Part shown: piece by piece, positions 22,394-33,330 of the stretch
Position numbering within the stretch: the first letter of the stretch is position 1
Layout: each line of letters begins with the position of its first letter
Assembly: GCF_029784165.1 (NCBI RefSeq)
Contig: NC_073695.1
Coordinates: 101,063,306 to 101,127,305 of the forward strand
Direction of reading: 5' to 3'
Length of the DNA: 64,000 nucleotides
Source of the DNA: Wyeomyia smithii
Taxonomy: Eukaryota; Arthropoda; Insecta; Diptera; Culicidae
Notes under the pieces: generated by a model
Seen by the model: only the letters and a program-made list of their open reading frames with translations
Database searches by the model: none
Told to the model about the DNA's origin: nothing
Program-made: the position numbers and the translations under genes

Positions 22394-22400
22394 TATAAAA
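22394..22400 (+). promoter_or_regulatory. Candidate TATA box
   Basis: TATAAAA preceded by a GC-rich stretch (CACCGGCGGCGATGACG) and followed at about 49 bases by an ATG. The spacing would allow a short 5' UTR. Confidence 0.35.
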
Positions 22401-22442
22401 ATCGTGTCTCTCTTACACTGCTGAACACACGGGATTTACGCT

Positions 22443-22509
22443 ATGCCGCTCAACGCTTACAACATCGAACCGGCCAAGTGTCAAAATTTATTAACACCAT
22501 GCAACGAAG
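22443..22509 (+). CDS. Possible first coding exon of an unknown gene
   Basis: An ATG opens 22 codons (MPLNAYNIEPAKCQNLLTPC then NE) before a GAAG|GTAAAA donor candidate at 22510. Past it the frame stays open to 22637. Nothing downstream in the window is an obvious partner exon. The support is only the TATA box, the start and the donor. Confidence 0.25.
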
Positions 22510-23065
22510 GTAAAATTCAGCAGTACATTTATACTTTTCTCACCTGCCAACTAGTAGTAGCTGAGGTGAACCAGCTTGAAAACTCGCACTTAAGGAATGC
22601 CGATTTACCCCTACTAATGAAAAATACCCGCGGATAGCAGGTTTAAAAATATTGCTTTAAATAACTTTTTGCGAACTGCCGGCAAGCGGAAAATGGCAAA
22701 TTAGTCAGATCAAGCATCAAATTAACCGACTCAGTCAAACGAGAGAAAAAAAAGAGTATATAAAATAAATTGATGTTACCTGAACTGGGAACGTTTGTTT
22801 TTGCACTGTTTTTTTTTTCGACTGCGGCAAATTTAACGATCTGTACTGCAAACATTTGGGGAGGAAAACCATAGTTGATGCAAAAGTGTTAACACCGGAA
22901 AACGGTTAAAGAGAGAACAGCTTGTCATCGTTACGATCTATCCGTCAAAGTCGTGTATAAGATTTGGCGTCTAGTGAATCGGAATTTCCCTAAAAAATGT
23001 GTTACTGTCATTGATGTGTGGAGAGATTTAGATTTTACAGTGCCTCCACATTTATGGGTCAGCTA

Positions 23066-23605
23066 CAATTATGGGTCACTTTTACGCAAATATGTTTTTA
23101 TTAGCAGTTGTATTTTTTGTAACTCACTTGTAACCTCATTTATACGATTAAAATAATTAAAAGTTGAAAATGTCACTAAAAACTATAATTCAGCTCGGTG
23201 CAAGAAGTGAAGTGACCCATAATTGTGGTAATATTACATTTTTCGGTGCACAATTGTGGGGCAGTCCATACTTTGGCTATTTTTATTACTTTTAAATGAT
23301 AATGCATCAAGACTGAATAAAATAACTTATTATCAAGCTTTCACAACAATAAAATAACTTGCATTATGTATTTTGATGATTTTATAGATTTTGGATGACA
23401 AAAGTGACCCATAATTGTGTCTTTTGCTATGTAAGTGATATTTTCTTCCCAACCGATTAACACGCATCAACTGCAGTGAAACTAATTGTTGATCGAAAGT
23501 ACTCATCAGAACACAGAGATAGATAGTAAAACATCCGTAGTTGATAATTTTTACGATTTTATATCCATTCTCGAACATTTAGACCCGTTGACTGACCCAT
23601 GATTG
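23066..23605. mobile_element. MITE with TA target site and CAATTATGGGTCA ends
   Basis: Bounded by TA at 23064-23065 and 23606-23607. The left end CAATTATGGGTCACT and right end (inward) CAATCATGGGTCAGT are inverted. The words CAATTATGGGTCAC and GTGACCCATAATTGTG occur four or more times inside. The right TA is also the left TA of the next element. Confidence 0.7.
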
Positions 23606-23741
23606 TAAAGGGTGTCCACGATAAAATTGCCACACACAAAATTGATTCGCAAAATTCGTGTTTTCATCCGATTGCCATTAAATTTTCAGGGGTTGAAAAA
23701 TAGCTATTAAACTTCATTTTACCATTTTACTCGTATTTTAT

Positions 23742-24698
23742 TTACAGTCCATACGCAAATGCCCGCACCTTGGCCTTAACCCCGGCCATAAGATTGTGCA
23801 CAACCTGTGAATCAACCGTTTTTTGCATGTAAACCCATACTTTCCTCAGTTCCTCGACTGTCTTCACTACCTTAGGTTGTTTAAGAAGGTGCTGCTTCAT
23901 AATCGCCCAGTACTTTTCGATGGGGCGGAGCTCCGGGGTGTTGAGAGGGTTGAACATTTTCCGCACGAAATTGACCTTATTGTCCGCATACCACTTCAGC
24001 ACGTCCTTGGAGTAGTGGTACGAGGCCAAATCCGGCCAGAAGATTGTTGGGACGTTGTGGGCCTTCAGGAGAGGAAGCAGCCGCTTCTAGAGGCACTCTT
24101 TCATGTACACCTGTCCGTTCATCGTGTCCTGGGTCACGAAAGGTGCACTCCGCTTCCCGCACGTGCAGATGGCTTGCCAAACCAGGAATTTGTTCGCAAA
24201 TTTGGACATCTTTTGAGTGCGGACATGCCCCGGGACGCTGAACTTATCCTTGGCCGTGTAAAACAGGTTGCCGGAGATCTGTTTGAAGTCGGCCTTCAAA
24301 TATGTTTCGTCGTCCATGATGCAGCATTCAACTTTCGTCAGCATGTTGAGGTACAACTTCCTGGCACGGGTTTTGGCGGACTTGTTCTGCTTCTCGTCGC
24401 GATTAGGGGCCTTTTGTACCTTGAACGTCCGAAGCCCAGCCATAGTTTTGGCCTTCTGGACAAAACTTCGGCTTAGATGCAGCTTCTTAGCCACATCCCG
24501 CACAGAGGCGTTCGGGTTTCGGTTGAAGGCCCCAGCTACGCGGTTGTGACTTTTGGTGTTGTACGGAATACTTTTTCCTACACTTCTGGGCATCCGATCG
24601 GTGGTCAATCGTTCCTCGAACCGCTTAATCACTCGTAAGTTCCCAACGCCGACATAGGTGTCGATGGTTGTGGGGTGGCGTGATCCACTCACAACCAA
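23742..24698 (-). pseudogene. DD37E mariner-like transposase with one premature stop
   Basis: Reading from 24698 down, the protein has an HTH region (NPNASVRDVAKKLHLSRSFV), then the first Asp in CIMDDETYLKADF, an in-frame TAG after VYMKECL at about 24088, and then TIFWPDLASYHYSKD and PELRPIEKYWAIMKQHLL. The Asp of PDLAS and the Glu of RPIEKYW have 37 residues between them, so DD37E. The C-terminus is intact to about 23742. The stop is a single substitution (probably CAG to TAG) in an otherwise open frame. The N-terminus runs into the SINE at about 24.7 kb. Confidence 0.88.
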
Positions 24699-24925
24699 CC
24701 CAACTGGTCTAGATTCAATCCTAGCCGACAGCGGGAGATTTTCTGAGGCGAAAAATCTCTGGGATCACGCCTTCCATCGCATGAGGAAGTAAAGCCGTTG
24801 GCGCCGGTCCGTTAATTAACGGGTCGTGAGTTAGGGTCCTGGGTGGAATCGCCTCCCTGGGCGTCGGTGATTGGCACAACAACAGTGGCGGAAATAGACC
24901 GCCGGAAACTAAGCGAGAATAAAAA
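24665..24925 (+). repeat. tRNA-derived SINE inside the DD37E element
   Basis: The head resembles a tRNA promoter, with a B-box-like GATTCAATCC at about 24711; the body is GC-rich (CGTTGGCGCCGGTCCG, GAATCGCCTCCCTGGGCGTC), and the stretch ends in GAGAATAAAAAAAAAA. Orientation plus. It interrupts the 5' end of the transposase reading frame. Confidence 0.6.
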
Positions 24926-25130
24926 AAAAATCTTGATCCAAATTTCCCCCTAAGCTCGTTGCCTAGAATGCTGTCGAATACTAAACTTAGCGTCTCCACC
25001 GATTCAACAGTAAAAGGAGGCGCACGGTTAACGTTCGCATCGGAGTGAGTGGCACCTAAAATAAATTAAATAGCTATAATCTTTCATTTCTTTTCCAGTT
25101 TGAACTTTGGGGCCGCATTTTTTTCTTTTG

Positions 25131-25780
25131 CCGACCAGTGTTTTTATTCACAATTCTGCTGAAGACACCATACCGATCGAGATAGAAGTCTAGAAATATT
25201 TTTTTTATTGGCAGTCGGCTAGCAATTTTTTTTTCTCTCTTTATTAGAGAGGCTTTCAGCCTTTGGCTGGTGCGCCTCTACCAGCAAATTTGATTTATAT
25301 GTCAGCACAAAGTTATTAGTGCTAACGGAAAGGTTTGCTTTAGGAGTATTTCTGAGCCAACCCTTGTAACAATATTGTTTTTATCACAGTTTTATAGCGC
25401 TAAATACAGCCAAAACAGGGCTTTAAAACTTTGATAAAACCAGTTTTGTTACTTGGGAAGTGCCTAACAATGACAAATAAATTTTTAGGACCAAAACCGT
25501 TCGTTTAATCGATATAGTGTATTCAGCAAATTTGTAGATGATAATTTTCTCTTCTAAAAAAGACATTATAAAATATGAACAAATTTGTAGAAAAAAATTA
25601 TGATTTTTTATAAGCAGGTTTTTTATGATATCCAATCTATAAAAATCTATTCCTAAAAATTTTAATTTTATTTAATAAAATTTGTTCTCTTTTTTCATGA
25701 TTAGGTAACCAACAATGTTTAGCATAGCTTTTGTAACTTTCAAAAAAATTAAAACAATAAAATTTTTAAAATATCACTGG
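25131..25780. mobile_element. Possible TIR element nested in the DD37E element
   Basis: TTTTGCCGACCAGTG at about 25127-25141 and its near-inverse CACTGGTCGACAAA at about 25766-25779 face each other. The DNA between is AT-rich with no coding signal. A roughly 40-bp imperfect direct repeat (AGCTATAATCTTTCATT at 25072 and AGCTGTAATCTTTCATT at 25998) lies outside it. Confidence 0.45.
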
Positions 25781-26683
25781 TCGACAAACGCGAAAAAATA
25801 CTGCCGAAGGCTCAAAAAAGTTGCCATAGAAAGATCATAGCTTTTTTACCATTCTTGTGAAATTTAATGCCAGTGTAGAAATGCGTCAACTTACGTCAAA
25901 GTGTCGCATAGTAATTACTCGCCGGGTTCGTCGCTTCAACGCTATGTTCATGAGAGAACTCAATAATGTTGGTGGCCAGGGGCACCAAAATTCACAGGAA
26001 TGGGTTAAAAGCTGTAATCTTTCATTTTTCACAGTTTTGAGCTTTACGGACACATGTTATTTTTATCTCAGAAAATCCACTTTTTTTCTACCAAAAGTGC
26101 ACAATGTTAGCTTAACACTGGAAGTTAATTAAACTTGGAGGAATAAAAATTAAAAATAAATAGATTTTTCCAATAAATTTTTTTAGGTTTATATTTAAAG
26201 CATATTTTTTTAATTGTTTTATGGCCACTAGAAGCTCTGGCGGAATCTGTTTCAGAAGGACCATTTTGAGGGTCACCATAATACACAAAACCATAAAAAT
26301 GGCTTGTGGAACCAATTTTATAAAATTTGATCCAATAATTATAAGATTCTGTTCAAATATGCATAAAATTCCTCAGTCTCGGAACATATCCAATACATTA
26401 TTTATTATAACTTTGCCGAAGACATCGTATTAATTAAACAAACTGTTCTGTTTACAACTGTAATGCACTATGAACTAAATCCACCAGAACTTTCATTAAA
26501 TTCTACCCAACGGTTAAAAAGTTAGAGCAGTTTCATGGTGTGGCAATTTCATCGTGGACACCCTTTAGTGTGTAAGGTTTTTTGGATGTACTTCCGAAGG
26601 AAAACTGTAGCTTTTCATTTCGTTTGTTATTATTGAATTTTCACAAACACTTCTCCATTCTAATAGTGTTTATTTGCTGAATA

Positions 26684-26880
26684 AGGGAGCTCGTAGCCTC
26701 AAGGTTATAGAGTCCGATTTGACAAGCGAATGATCATGAGTTCGAGTCTTGATTCGGTATCGCAGGAACTTTTACGCGTAGGTTTCCTCCCATGTTCCGA
26801 CATGACCCTTCCGTCACGCTGAGTTCCAGAACACAAAGTCTCACAGTTGAATAAATACCTCTCCAGACAGTTATAATTGG
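26684..26880 (+). repeat. tRNA-derived SINE, family 1
   Basis: The head GAGCTCGTAGCCTCAAGG and the B box GAGTTCGAGTC, about 50 bases apart, match the inverted copy at 39409-39493. The body follows to about 26880. Confidence 0.6.
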
Positions 26881-27119
26881 GTCCTAAATCTATATCAGTT
26901 TTTTATATCATTTGAGAAAGCCGCGTTCTCGTTTGCATTTCGCCCATTTCACAAAAATCAGAAAACCGTGCAAAACATTAGGACCCAATTGCCGATACCT
27001 GACAGGGTAACTAACGTGGCTCGGCAAAGAAGTGCTCTATGTATAGGTGGTTAGAGTAAAGGGTGTAAGGCTTTAAATGATGAGTTGACAACCTGGAAGG
27101 AGCAGTAAAATTAGCTCCA

Positions 27120-28030
27120 GCCTCAAGTTCCTATCTTACGCCTCCAATACGATTACAATAGACCGCCTGCTGAAACATGAACAAACGTGGTTGGCGCAGC
27201 CTGGGCATGGGCAATGTTGTCAATCTAACAACAGCTGAGTTAGATATGCGACGCACGTTAACCCTTATTTTGGCGGTAGATAACTTACTTCGCCAACCCG
27301 AGCGTCTGTTCTCCAAGATGGTACGGCTCAAAGCAGTGGCTGTTCTCCATGTTAGGAGCGACTGATCAACGGCCTGGTGCCAGCGTGGGACTCTAAACAA
27401 TACTGTTACGATGGTCTCCCGGTGAGGTAGAGGGTTGGTGCAGGCCTCACAAGCCAGCCGTAAAAATCATCAGCACAGGAAGCAAACAATGTAAATACGG
27501 ACCAGGATTATTGAAAACGCGGATCATGAATCTGCAAATCCCTCATATTTTTGAGGAGTTCCTTCTGATTCTTTCTGACTTATTAAGGGTCCCCAAGTTC
27601 GATATTGTAGGAGGTATACTGAAAGGGAATATCGATACAAACGTACAGAGACGATTACACTGTCTACCATAGCTGCGGCAACACACACGAGCTGGGTACA
27701 GCTTTCATTGTGATGGGCTAACCGCAGAAGTATGTAATTGGGTGGTGGTCAATCGGCAACAGAATGTGCAAGTTGAGGATTGGAGGCCGTTTCTTCAGTG
27801 TTAGCATAATTCAGCCCTCACTTGAGGTAACGATGACGATAAGAACACCTTTTACGCGCAGCTGAAACGTGCATACGATAGCTGCTCAAAACCGGTGGAA
27901 AGTTCAGGGCACACTGGCTCACGAACGAAAATGGCTTCCGACTCATTGAATTCGCCGCCTGCAAGAACATGGTCATACGTAGTACATACATACATTATCC
28001 AGAATGTCGCTAAAGCTGGAGAAACAGGAG
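27120..28030 (+). pseudogene. LINE 5' half: leader and endonuclease relic
   Basis: The leader at 27280-27470 shares long blocks with 61350-61510 (ACGGCTCAAAGCAG, CAACGGCCTGGTG, CAATACTG-TACGATGGTCTCCCGG), so both are the 5' region of one LINE family. Broken frames at 27690-28010 read VMG, KYVIGWW, ICKLRI-GRFF and, after a shift, FYAQLKRAYDSC and LTNENGFRLIEFAACKNMVI, the end of an apurinic-type endonuclease as in LINEs annotated as craniofacial-development-protein-2-like. Several frameshifts and stops; dead copy. Confidence 0.65.
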
Positions 28031-28379
28031 ACAAGCTGCCATGGACCGAGCTTGTTGGAGTAACATTGTGACGCATGTGAAATCCTTAAGGATGTTCCAC
28101 CAGAAAAGTAAGGCAATAGCGACAGCAGCGAGTGGAACTAACATTTCCAAGGATGTGAATATTGCTCGAATATTCAAAAGAAGTGTTGCTGAGCAAAGAG
28201 AATCCAGGTTGAGCCAGCGGTAGCCTACTCACCCCAGTAAAACGGGGTTTCGAAGGGATTCAACAGAACCCTGATCGAAATGGTACGTACAATACTGATT
28301 AGAACCAATGCGCCGAATTTGCTATGGTGTAAATCTGTGTTGTCGACTGTGTTCATCGTCAACCGCAGGCTGACATCGG

Positions 28380-28900
28380 CGTTGCCAAGGAACGTCACTT
28401 CTGCTGAGCTATGGTAAAAAGGAAGCCATGGCGTCTTTGGATGTCAAGTCTCCGCGTGGATACCGAACCAACAATGAAATTGAAGTGGGTATTTCGATTC
28501 CAGAAGGACGATCTGGTCAAGATTAAGGGGTTTCTCCAATGCTCTGGTATCGACTTCGACGATATGTTCGCCTCGGTAGACCATCATCAGATGGTCGTCA
28601 GAACGGTTTTTTTCAATGGAGTGCTGGTAGAGGATCTCTACATAGAAGCTCCTCAAGATGTTAAACCGGAAGGAGGCAGCTTGTGCAGGCTGCAAAAGTC
28701 TTCGTATGAATCAAAACTTGTTACGACGAGTTCAATGCAATGCTTTTGAAACTTGGATCCAATCTGACTGTTTTCTCTATGTGTCTATCACAGACAGCGC
28801 CCGGTGCAGAAAGGGCGTTAGCTGAAAAGCAAAAGAAGCAGTACTGCCCAACCATATCGAAAACTACTGGGCAGTATTATGTAGCTCTGATCTATGTTAT
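28380..28900 (+). pseudogene. Ty1/copia reverse transcriptase fragment
   Basis: A frame opening at 28411 has the copia RT opening (LKWVFRFQKDDLVKIKGFLQ), the block GIDFDDMFASV, and FFNGVLVEDLYIEAPQD, which correspond to the family's KWVFK, GVDYDEVFSPV and FLNGEL-EEIYMEQPEGF. It then breaks before the SLYGLKQAP block (KSSYESK). Later pieces are in other frames. No LTRs seen. Confidence 0.7.
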
Positions 28901-28964
28901 CCGGTGAGTAGTCCCAGCAAACACCAACAGAGAATTATTAAGAGACAATAAAGTGGAATAGTCA

Positions 28965-29190
28965 TCTCCCAGATGGTCTCGAGGTACGATGCTGGCCTAC
29001 GACGACTGGCGTAGGTTCGAGTCACGGCTTGGGAGAGACTGTTAGTGTCAGTAGGATCGTAGCGCTAGCCCCGCAATTGTCCTGTACATCAAACAGTTGG
29101 CTGCGAAGTCTATGTATGAATAAACAGAAGGTCGAGTTCCGAATCGGAATGTAGCACCAAGGAAAAAGAAAAAAAAGTGGAATAGTCAGG
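28965..29190 (+). repeat. tRNA-derived SINE, family 2
   Basis: A-box-like ATGGTCTCGAGG at about 28972 and B box AGGTTCGAGTC at 29013-29023. The body TAGCGCTAGCCCCGCAATTG is repeated at about 30296-30316. It ends near an A-rich stretch at 29160-29175. Confidence 0.65.
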
Positions 29191-29840
29191 ACAGGACAGC
29201 AAGCCACCTAAAAGAATCTTTAGCGCGGATTAGGTCCCCGATATAAAAGACCGTTAGTCATCGACCGGTGTCCTGTTTAAAGTCTACGGTTTAACGGTTT
29301 CCTAAGCACATGTATCAAGCAGTATGGTCGGCCATAATTCTGGATGACTTGAACCGCAAGGCGACCGGTGCCATTAATTTATAAAAACAAATGAGGCTGC
29401 ATTGGACTAGCCAAAAATGCTGAATCGAAAGTATACATATCGACATCAGACACCACTTTATCAAGGACCATGTTGCTGCTGAAAGTATCAAGTTGGAATT
29501 AATTTCAACGAACCTCTGTTGTTAATCTATGAAATTTGTCATTTATCTAAAAAACAACTACGCCACCGATTGTTTTTGTGCTCTTGAGCATAAGATTATA
29601 GGTATATGTTGCTTAAGAGACATAGAAAAAAAAATCCGTTAATTTTAACAGAAGATATGAATGCTTCGATAAGGGACTGTTAGACCCCCTGAACATTCGC
29701 TTAATGCGAAGTTAATACCTTGCTAGACTAATGCTATTTCTTCCAGTGGTGATATATTATCCTGACTTAGCATGTGTAACACGGGGCACATCGATGTAAT
29801 AACGGAAATTTGTCACTATTACAAATTACACTTATATAAA
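29191..29840. other. Sequence without a recognised feature
   Basis: Mixed sequence up to the hAT target duplication. Nothing identifiable. Confidence 0.3.
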
Positions 29841-30214
29841 GTTATAAATAGTGTTCGACATCGGACCGGGTAGGGTCCGGTAAAAGTCCGGTCCGGTCCG
29901 GTCGGACCGATTGATACATTTTTTTTGCAATTTCAATTTTGCTCCTGCTATCACTTCGAAAATAGTGAACAACTGATAGACTCGCATAACTTGTTCTGAG
30001 TTTGTGCTTAATTCAAGGTGGTCAGCGAGCCGGGAAGGCCTTGTAAACCGGGAAAAAGTCGGGAATTCGAAACTGAACCGGGAAAACCGGGAAATTTATC
30101 ATGTCCATTTTTAACATTATTTTTCATTTTCACATGCTTGGGATCTGTTGTATTAGTTCAACGCACTATACATTTTCTGCCATCTCACAAACACTGGAAG
30201 GTTCAAGGAACCAT

Positions 30215-30345
30215 TTAAGGTGCTGGAGTAACAAGCCAGTCGTCATACGTTAGAATCTCGGATAAGAAAGACGACCGTTAGAGTCACCAGGATCCTAGCG
30301 CTAGCCCCGCAATTGTTCTGTACACTAACAGTTGGCTGCGATTGT
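30215..30345 (+). repeat. SINE family 2, partial copy
   Basis: CTAGCGCTAGCCCCGCAATT followed by GTTCTGTACACTAACAGTTG matches the body of the copy at 28965-29190. The B box is degenerate. It lies in an element that is itself inside the hAT. Confidence 0.6.
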
Positions 30346-32590
30346 TTTTCTCTAATTTGTCTCTCTTCTCATTCGCACTGATTAGGGCTTCAACAGTAAG
30401 TGGCGATCAAACATCAAAACAATCCCCAAATTACAGGATCAACGTCTAATGTCATTTATGGCTGAGTTTGTTTCAAAGTTATGTACCGAATTCTTCACAA
30501 TTGATGTAAAAATATTCTTTAAAAAGAAACAAGATTTGAATCTTGGGTTACAAATCGCCAACAAAAACCTACAAAGCCCGGGGAAGGTAAAAACTTAAAG
30601 TTAAAAGTTCATTGTTTTAGGTAAAAACTGATTTTTCTCCACCGGTAATCGGTTAAGCTTAAATCCGCTTGAGAAAATGTCTTGAGGCCAGAAATTTAAG
30701 AAATAGATTTTAAAGAATTTGCGTTTCGAAAACCAGATGCAACGAAAATAAGTTAAAAATTCAATTCAAAATTTATTAAATAGTATTCTAGAGGCTTAAA
30801 ATGCGGAGCCTGACTTTGTTTTTTTTTTTTCTCAAATTGCGTGCATACTCTTCTAAAATCAGAAAGACATATTTTTCAAATAAAAAAGGCAAAACTATAA
30901 GGGCCATTGCGGAAATTATTCGCCTAAAAAAACTTGGAACGATACCACGTAAGGATAACAATGGTATCAAGTTAGTCCTTTTTATATTGTCAAGACAATA
31001 ACTGAGCCTCAAGAGATCCTTAAGAAAACGGAAAAAAATATTTTGAACGACAGAAATACACACAGTTGTTCATATTTCAGCTCACAATTGCAGAAACGTT
31101 TACCGAGACTAGAAAAAGATAAAAGATATGTTCAAATGTTTCTAAGGCTCTCGATAAAAGTCAGCAATCAGATTTTAATTTAAAGCCATAAATGCACCAT
31201 AAATAAGAAAAGAATTCAATGATATTATAAAAGTAATAAATTCAATTTTTTTAAATAGATTTTTGTTGAAAATTCTGAAATCTGGAACGCGGAATCAGAA
31301 AACACAAACTAATCTTGTTATTTGGCTTAAAAAGGCAAAAAATGTTTCTAAGTAGCAATTAAGTTAAATTGATTTAAATTTATTTAGCTCTAAAAGGCAA
31401 AAATTGTTTCTAAGTAGCAATAAAATTGTATTAAAGCCTGAAAGAAACTAATAATATCAATTTAAAATCAATTTCAAAACTGAAGTTTGTGAACACTAGG
31501 AAATGGGTAATAACTAGGTTTAAAATGCAAAAACTTATTTTTTATATTTATATTTATTCTTAAACAAATTTAAAATGGCCAGAAACGGCTATCATTGCAG
31601 ATTCAGGCAAGGCGAAAAACTATCTCGATTCGGGGTCAAAAAATATGTTCTAATTATTTTAAAAACTCTGAAAAATAACTAGAATGTTTCCTCTCATCAA
31701 CTAAAAATGATTATGACCAAGTTATCAGGAAACAAGAACAAATAATAAAAAAAATTTAAAGTCAATCAAATAAAAAAATTTAAAGTCAAGTCATTACTAA
31801 ATTAGGTTCTAAAAGAGAAAATGAACTCAGAATTGGGAATTCAGCTAAAAAAAATTGTCTGACGAGTCTGAGTCTGACGAGAAATCAGAAGAAGAAACTC
31901 TAGAAAAGATTCCAAATTGAATTTAAAAAAAATCCACAACCATATTCGAAATTCAATTTAGAATTAGTGGAAAATGAATTTTTTTATTTTATTTTTAAAT
32001 AAGCACTTTGAATAAGGCAAAATCCGTAACAAAGCTTAAAAACAATTAATGAAATTTCACAAGGCTTGAAATGATAGAAAATGATTTCAAATATTTGTCG
32101 TTTCCGAAGCTCAACAGCAGCCAAAACAACTTTGAATTAAATTTCAAATTTGTGCAAATATATATTAAAAGGTTTGAAAAAGCAGAAACCAGTTCTACAA
32201 AACGCAAAAAAATCTCAACCAGAGAGTGTAGAAAGTTACAAATATTGCTTTAGTTAAACAGTTTAATTAAACCAGTAATTATTTACGTAAGTCTAAAATG
32301 ACAGAAAATTGTTCCGAAAAACGGTTCAAAATAAATTTAAAATTTATGTGAAAATATTCTGAAACATGAAGCACAAATTGATTCTAAATTATATCCTGAT
32401 TTTAGCTGAGTGAAATAATGAAAATCTCAGCCATGAAGGGTCGAAAAATCAACAGCAAATACATGTTGGCCGAAGAATTTAACCCTTTTTTAAGTTTTGA
32501 AATGAAATAAGGATATTAAAAACAAGATTCTCTCACAAAATTATTTTGTCAATAAATAAACGTGGTTGAACTTATATATTTATGCGTTTT
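30346..32590. other. AT-rich interior of the nested element
   Basis: Very AT-rich, with short direct repeats such as AAAAGGCAAAAAATGTTTCTAAGTAGCAA at 31330 and 31393 (quoted in part: GTTTCTAAGTAGCAA). No frame with recognisable coding content. Confidence 0.4.
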
Positions 32591-32679
32591 AAAACCGGGA
32601 AAAACATCAATTTCTAACCGGGAAAAAACCGGGAATTTGAAATTGGAAATCTCCTGGCCACCCTGTTAATTGAATGCCA

Positions 32680-32947
32680 TCGGCTAAATTGGTGGAAAGT
32701 GAGTAACAATATACATAATTTTTGTTTCATTTATGGTGTTGTTTATTTTCTTTTCATCATTCAGGAAAATTCAGTAAGATTTCCGAACCTGTCGTTAATG
32801 GCAAGAGACGTCCTGTGTGTTTCTGCATCGAGTGTTCCACTCGAAAACAAATTTTCTTCGGGACGGGTCCTCGTCACATCACGCATAAACAGACTAAGTA
32901 GGAAAAGAATCCGGCAGCTACTTTCACTAAAATATTGGCTTAAATAA
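32680..32947 (+). pseudogene. hAT transposase C-terminus (hATC dimerisation domain), two exons
   Basis: A short exon ending in a TGGTGGAAA (WWK) codon set is followed by a 66-bp intron (32699-32764, GTGAGT...TTCAG). The next exon reads ENSVRFPNLSLMARDVL then SASSVPLENKFSS, RVLVTSRINRLS and LLSLKYWLK, ending TAA at 32945-32947. This is the classic hATC signature (WW...YP.L...A...L..P.SS...ER.FS...R..L....V..LL.LK.WL), with the usual ER.FS replaced by EN.FS. The upstream catalytic part is gone. An AATAAA overlaps the stop. Confidence 0.85.
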
Positions 32948-33330
32948 ATGTCTCAAAACTAGGAAAATTGTAGAACCAGCCTTTTTTGTTACTGCACTCC
33001 AAATTTTTCAATTAGAAAAAAAAATAAAATAAAACAATAGAAAAACAAATTGCAAAACTTAGTTTGTATTGTATTGATTTAGTCAAACATTTTTCAACAT
33101 GCATAAAAGTCTTTATAATAATTTTTTCACTAAAATAACGCTCTCGAAAACTGGCAACTTTCGTTCCCGGACTTCGGACCGGACTCCGGACCGGAACCGG
33201 AACGAAGCCAATCGGACCGGACCCAAATCGGACCGGAACGAGCTAGTTCCGATTTTTTACCGGACCGGACCGGACCGGAACGCGGCGCGGACCCAACGTT
33301 TTCGTTCCGATGTCGAACACTAGTTATAAA

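Larger units (their letters stand above)
23608..26565 (-). mobile_element. IS630-Tc1-mariner element of the DD37E type with nested insertions
   Basis: Terminal repeats of 28 bp with one mismatch begin AAGGGTGTCCACGAT, at 23608-23635 and 26538-26565, flanked by TA on both sides. At 2958 bp it is more than twice the normal size of this group (about 1.3 kb). The excess lies between 24.66 and 26.5 kb: a SINE, a second element with TTTTGCCGACCAGTG ends, and AT-rich filler. Confidence 0.85.
30014..32665. mobile_element. Element nested inside the hAT, CAGGGTGGCCAG ends
   Basis: The left end CAAGGTGGTCAGC and the right end, read inward, CAGGGTGGCCAGG are inverted. The flank TTAATT occurs on both sides (30008-30013, 32666-32671). 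Near both ends the word AACCGGGAAAA is iterated, but in the same orientation at both ends. Inside is AT-rich DNA with no transposase and a piece of SINE family 2. Confidence 0.65.
29849..33322 (+). mobile_element. hAT element with 8-bp TSD and iterated CCGGTCCGG ends
   Basis: An exact 8-bp duplication GTTATAAA (29841-29848 and 33323-33330) flanks a perfect 17-bp terminal inverted repeat TAGTGTTCGACATCGGA. Just inside each end a CCGGTCCGG/GGACCGGAACC word is iterated many times (29865-29920 and 33175-33290). The right part carries a hAT C-terminal dimerisation exon. The middle (30014-32665) is a second element inserted in this one, so only about 820 bp of the hAT itself remain. Confidence 0.9.

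Noticed and set aside
26684..26760. True tRNA gene at the SINE head
   Set aside because: A and B boxes are present, but no complete cloverleaf (acceptor stem and anticodon arm do not pair) and an inverted dispersed copy exists at 39.4 kb, so it is a SINE.
29013..29023. True tRNA gene at SINE family 2
   Set aside because: B box is good but the flanking stems do not form and the body continues as a SINE with a second partial copy at 30.2 kb.
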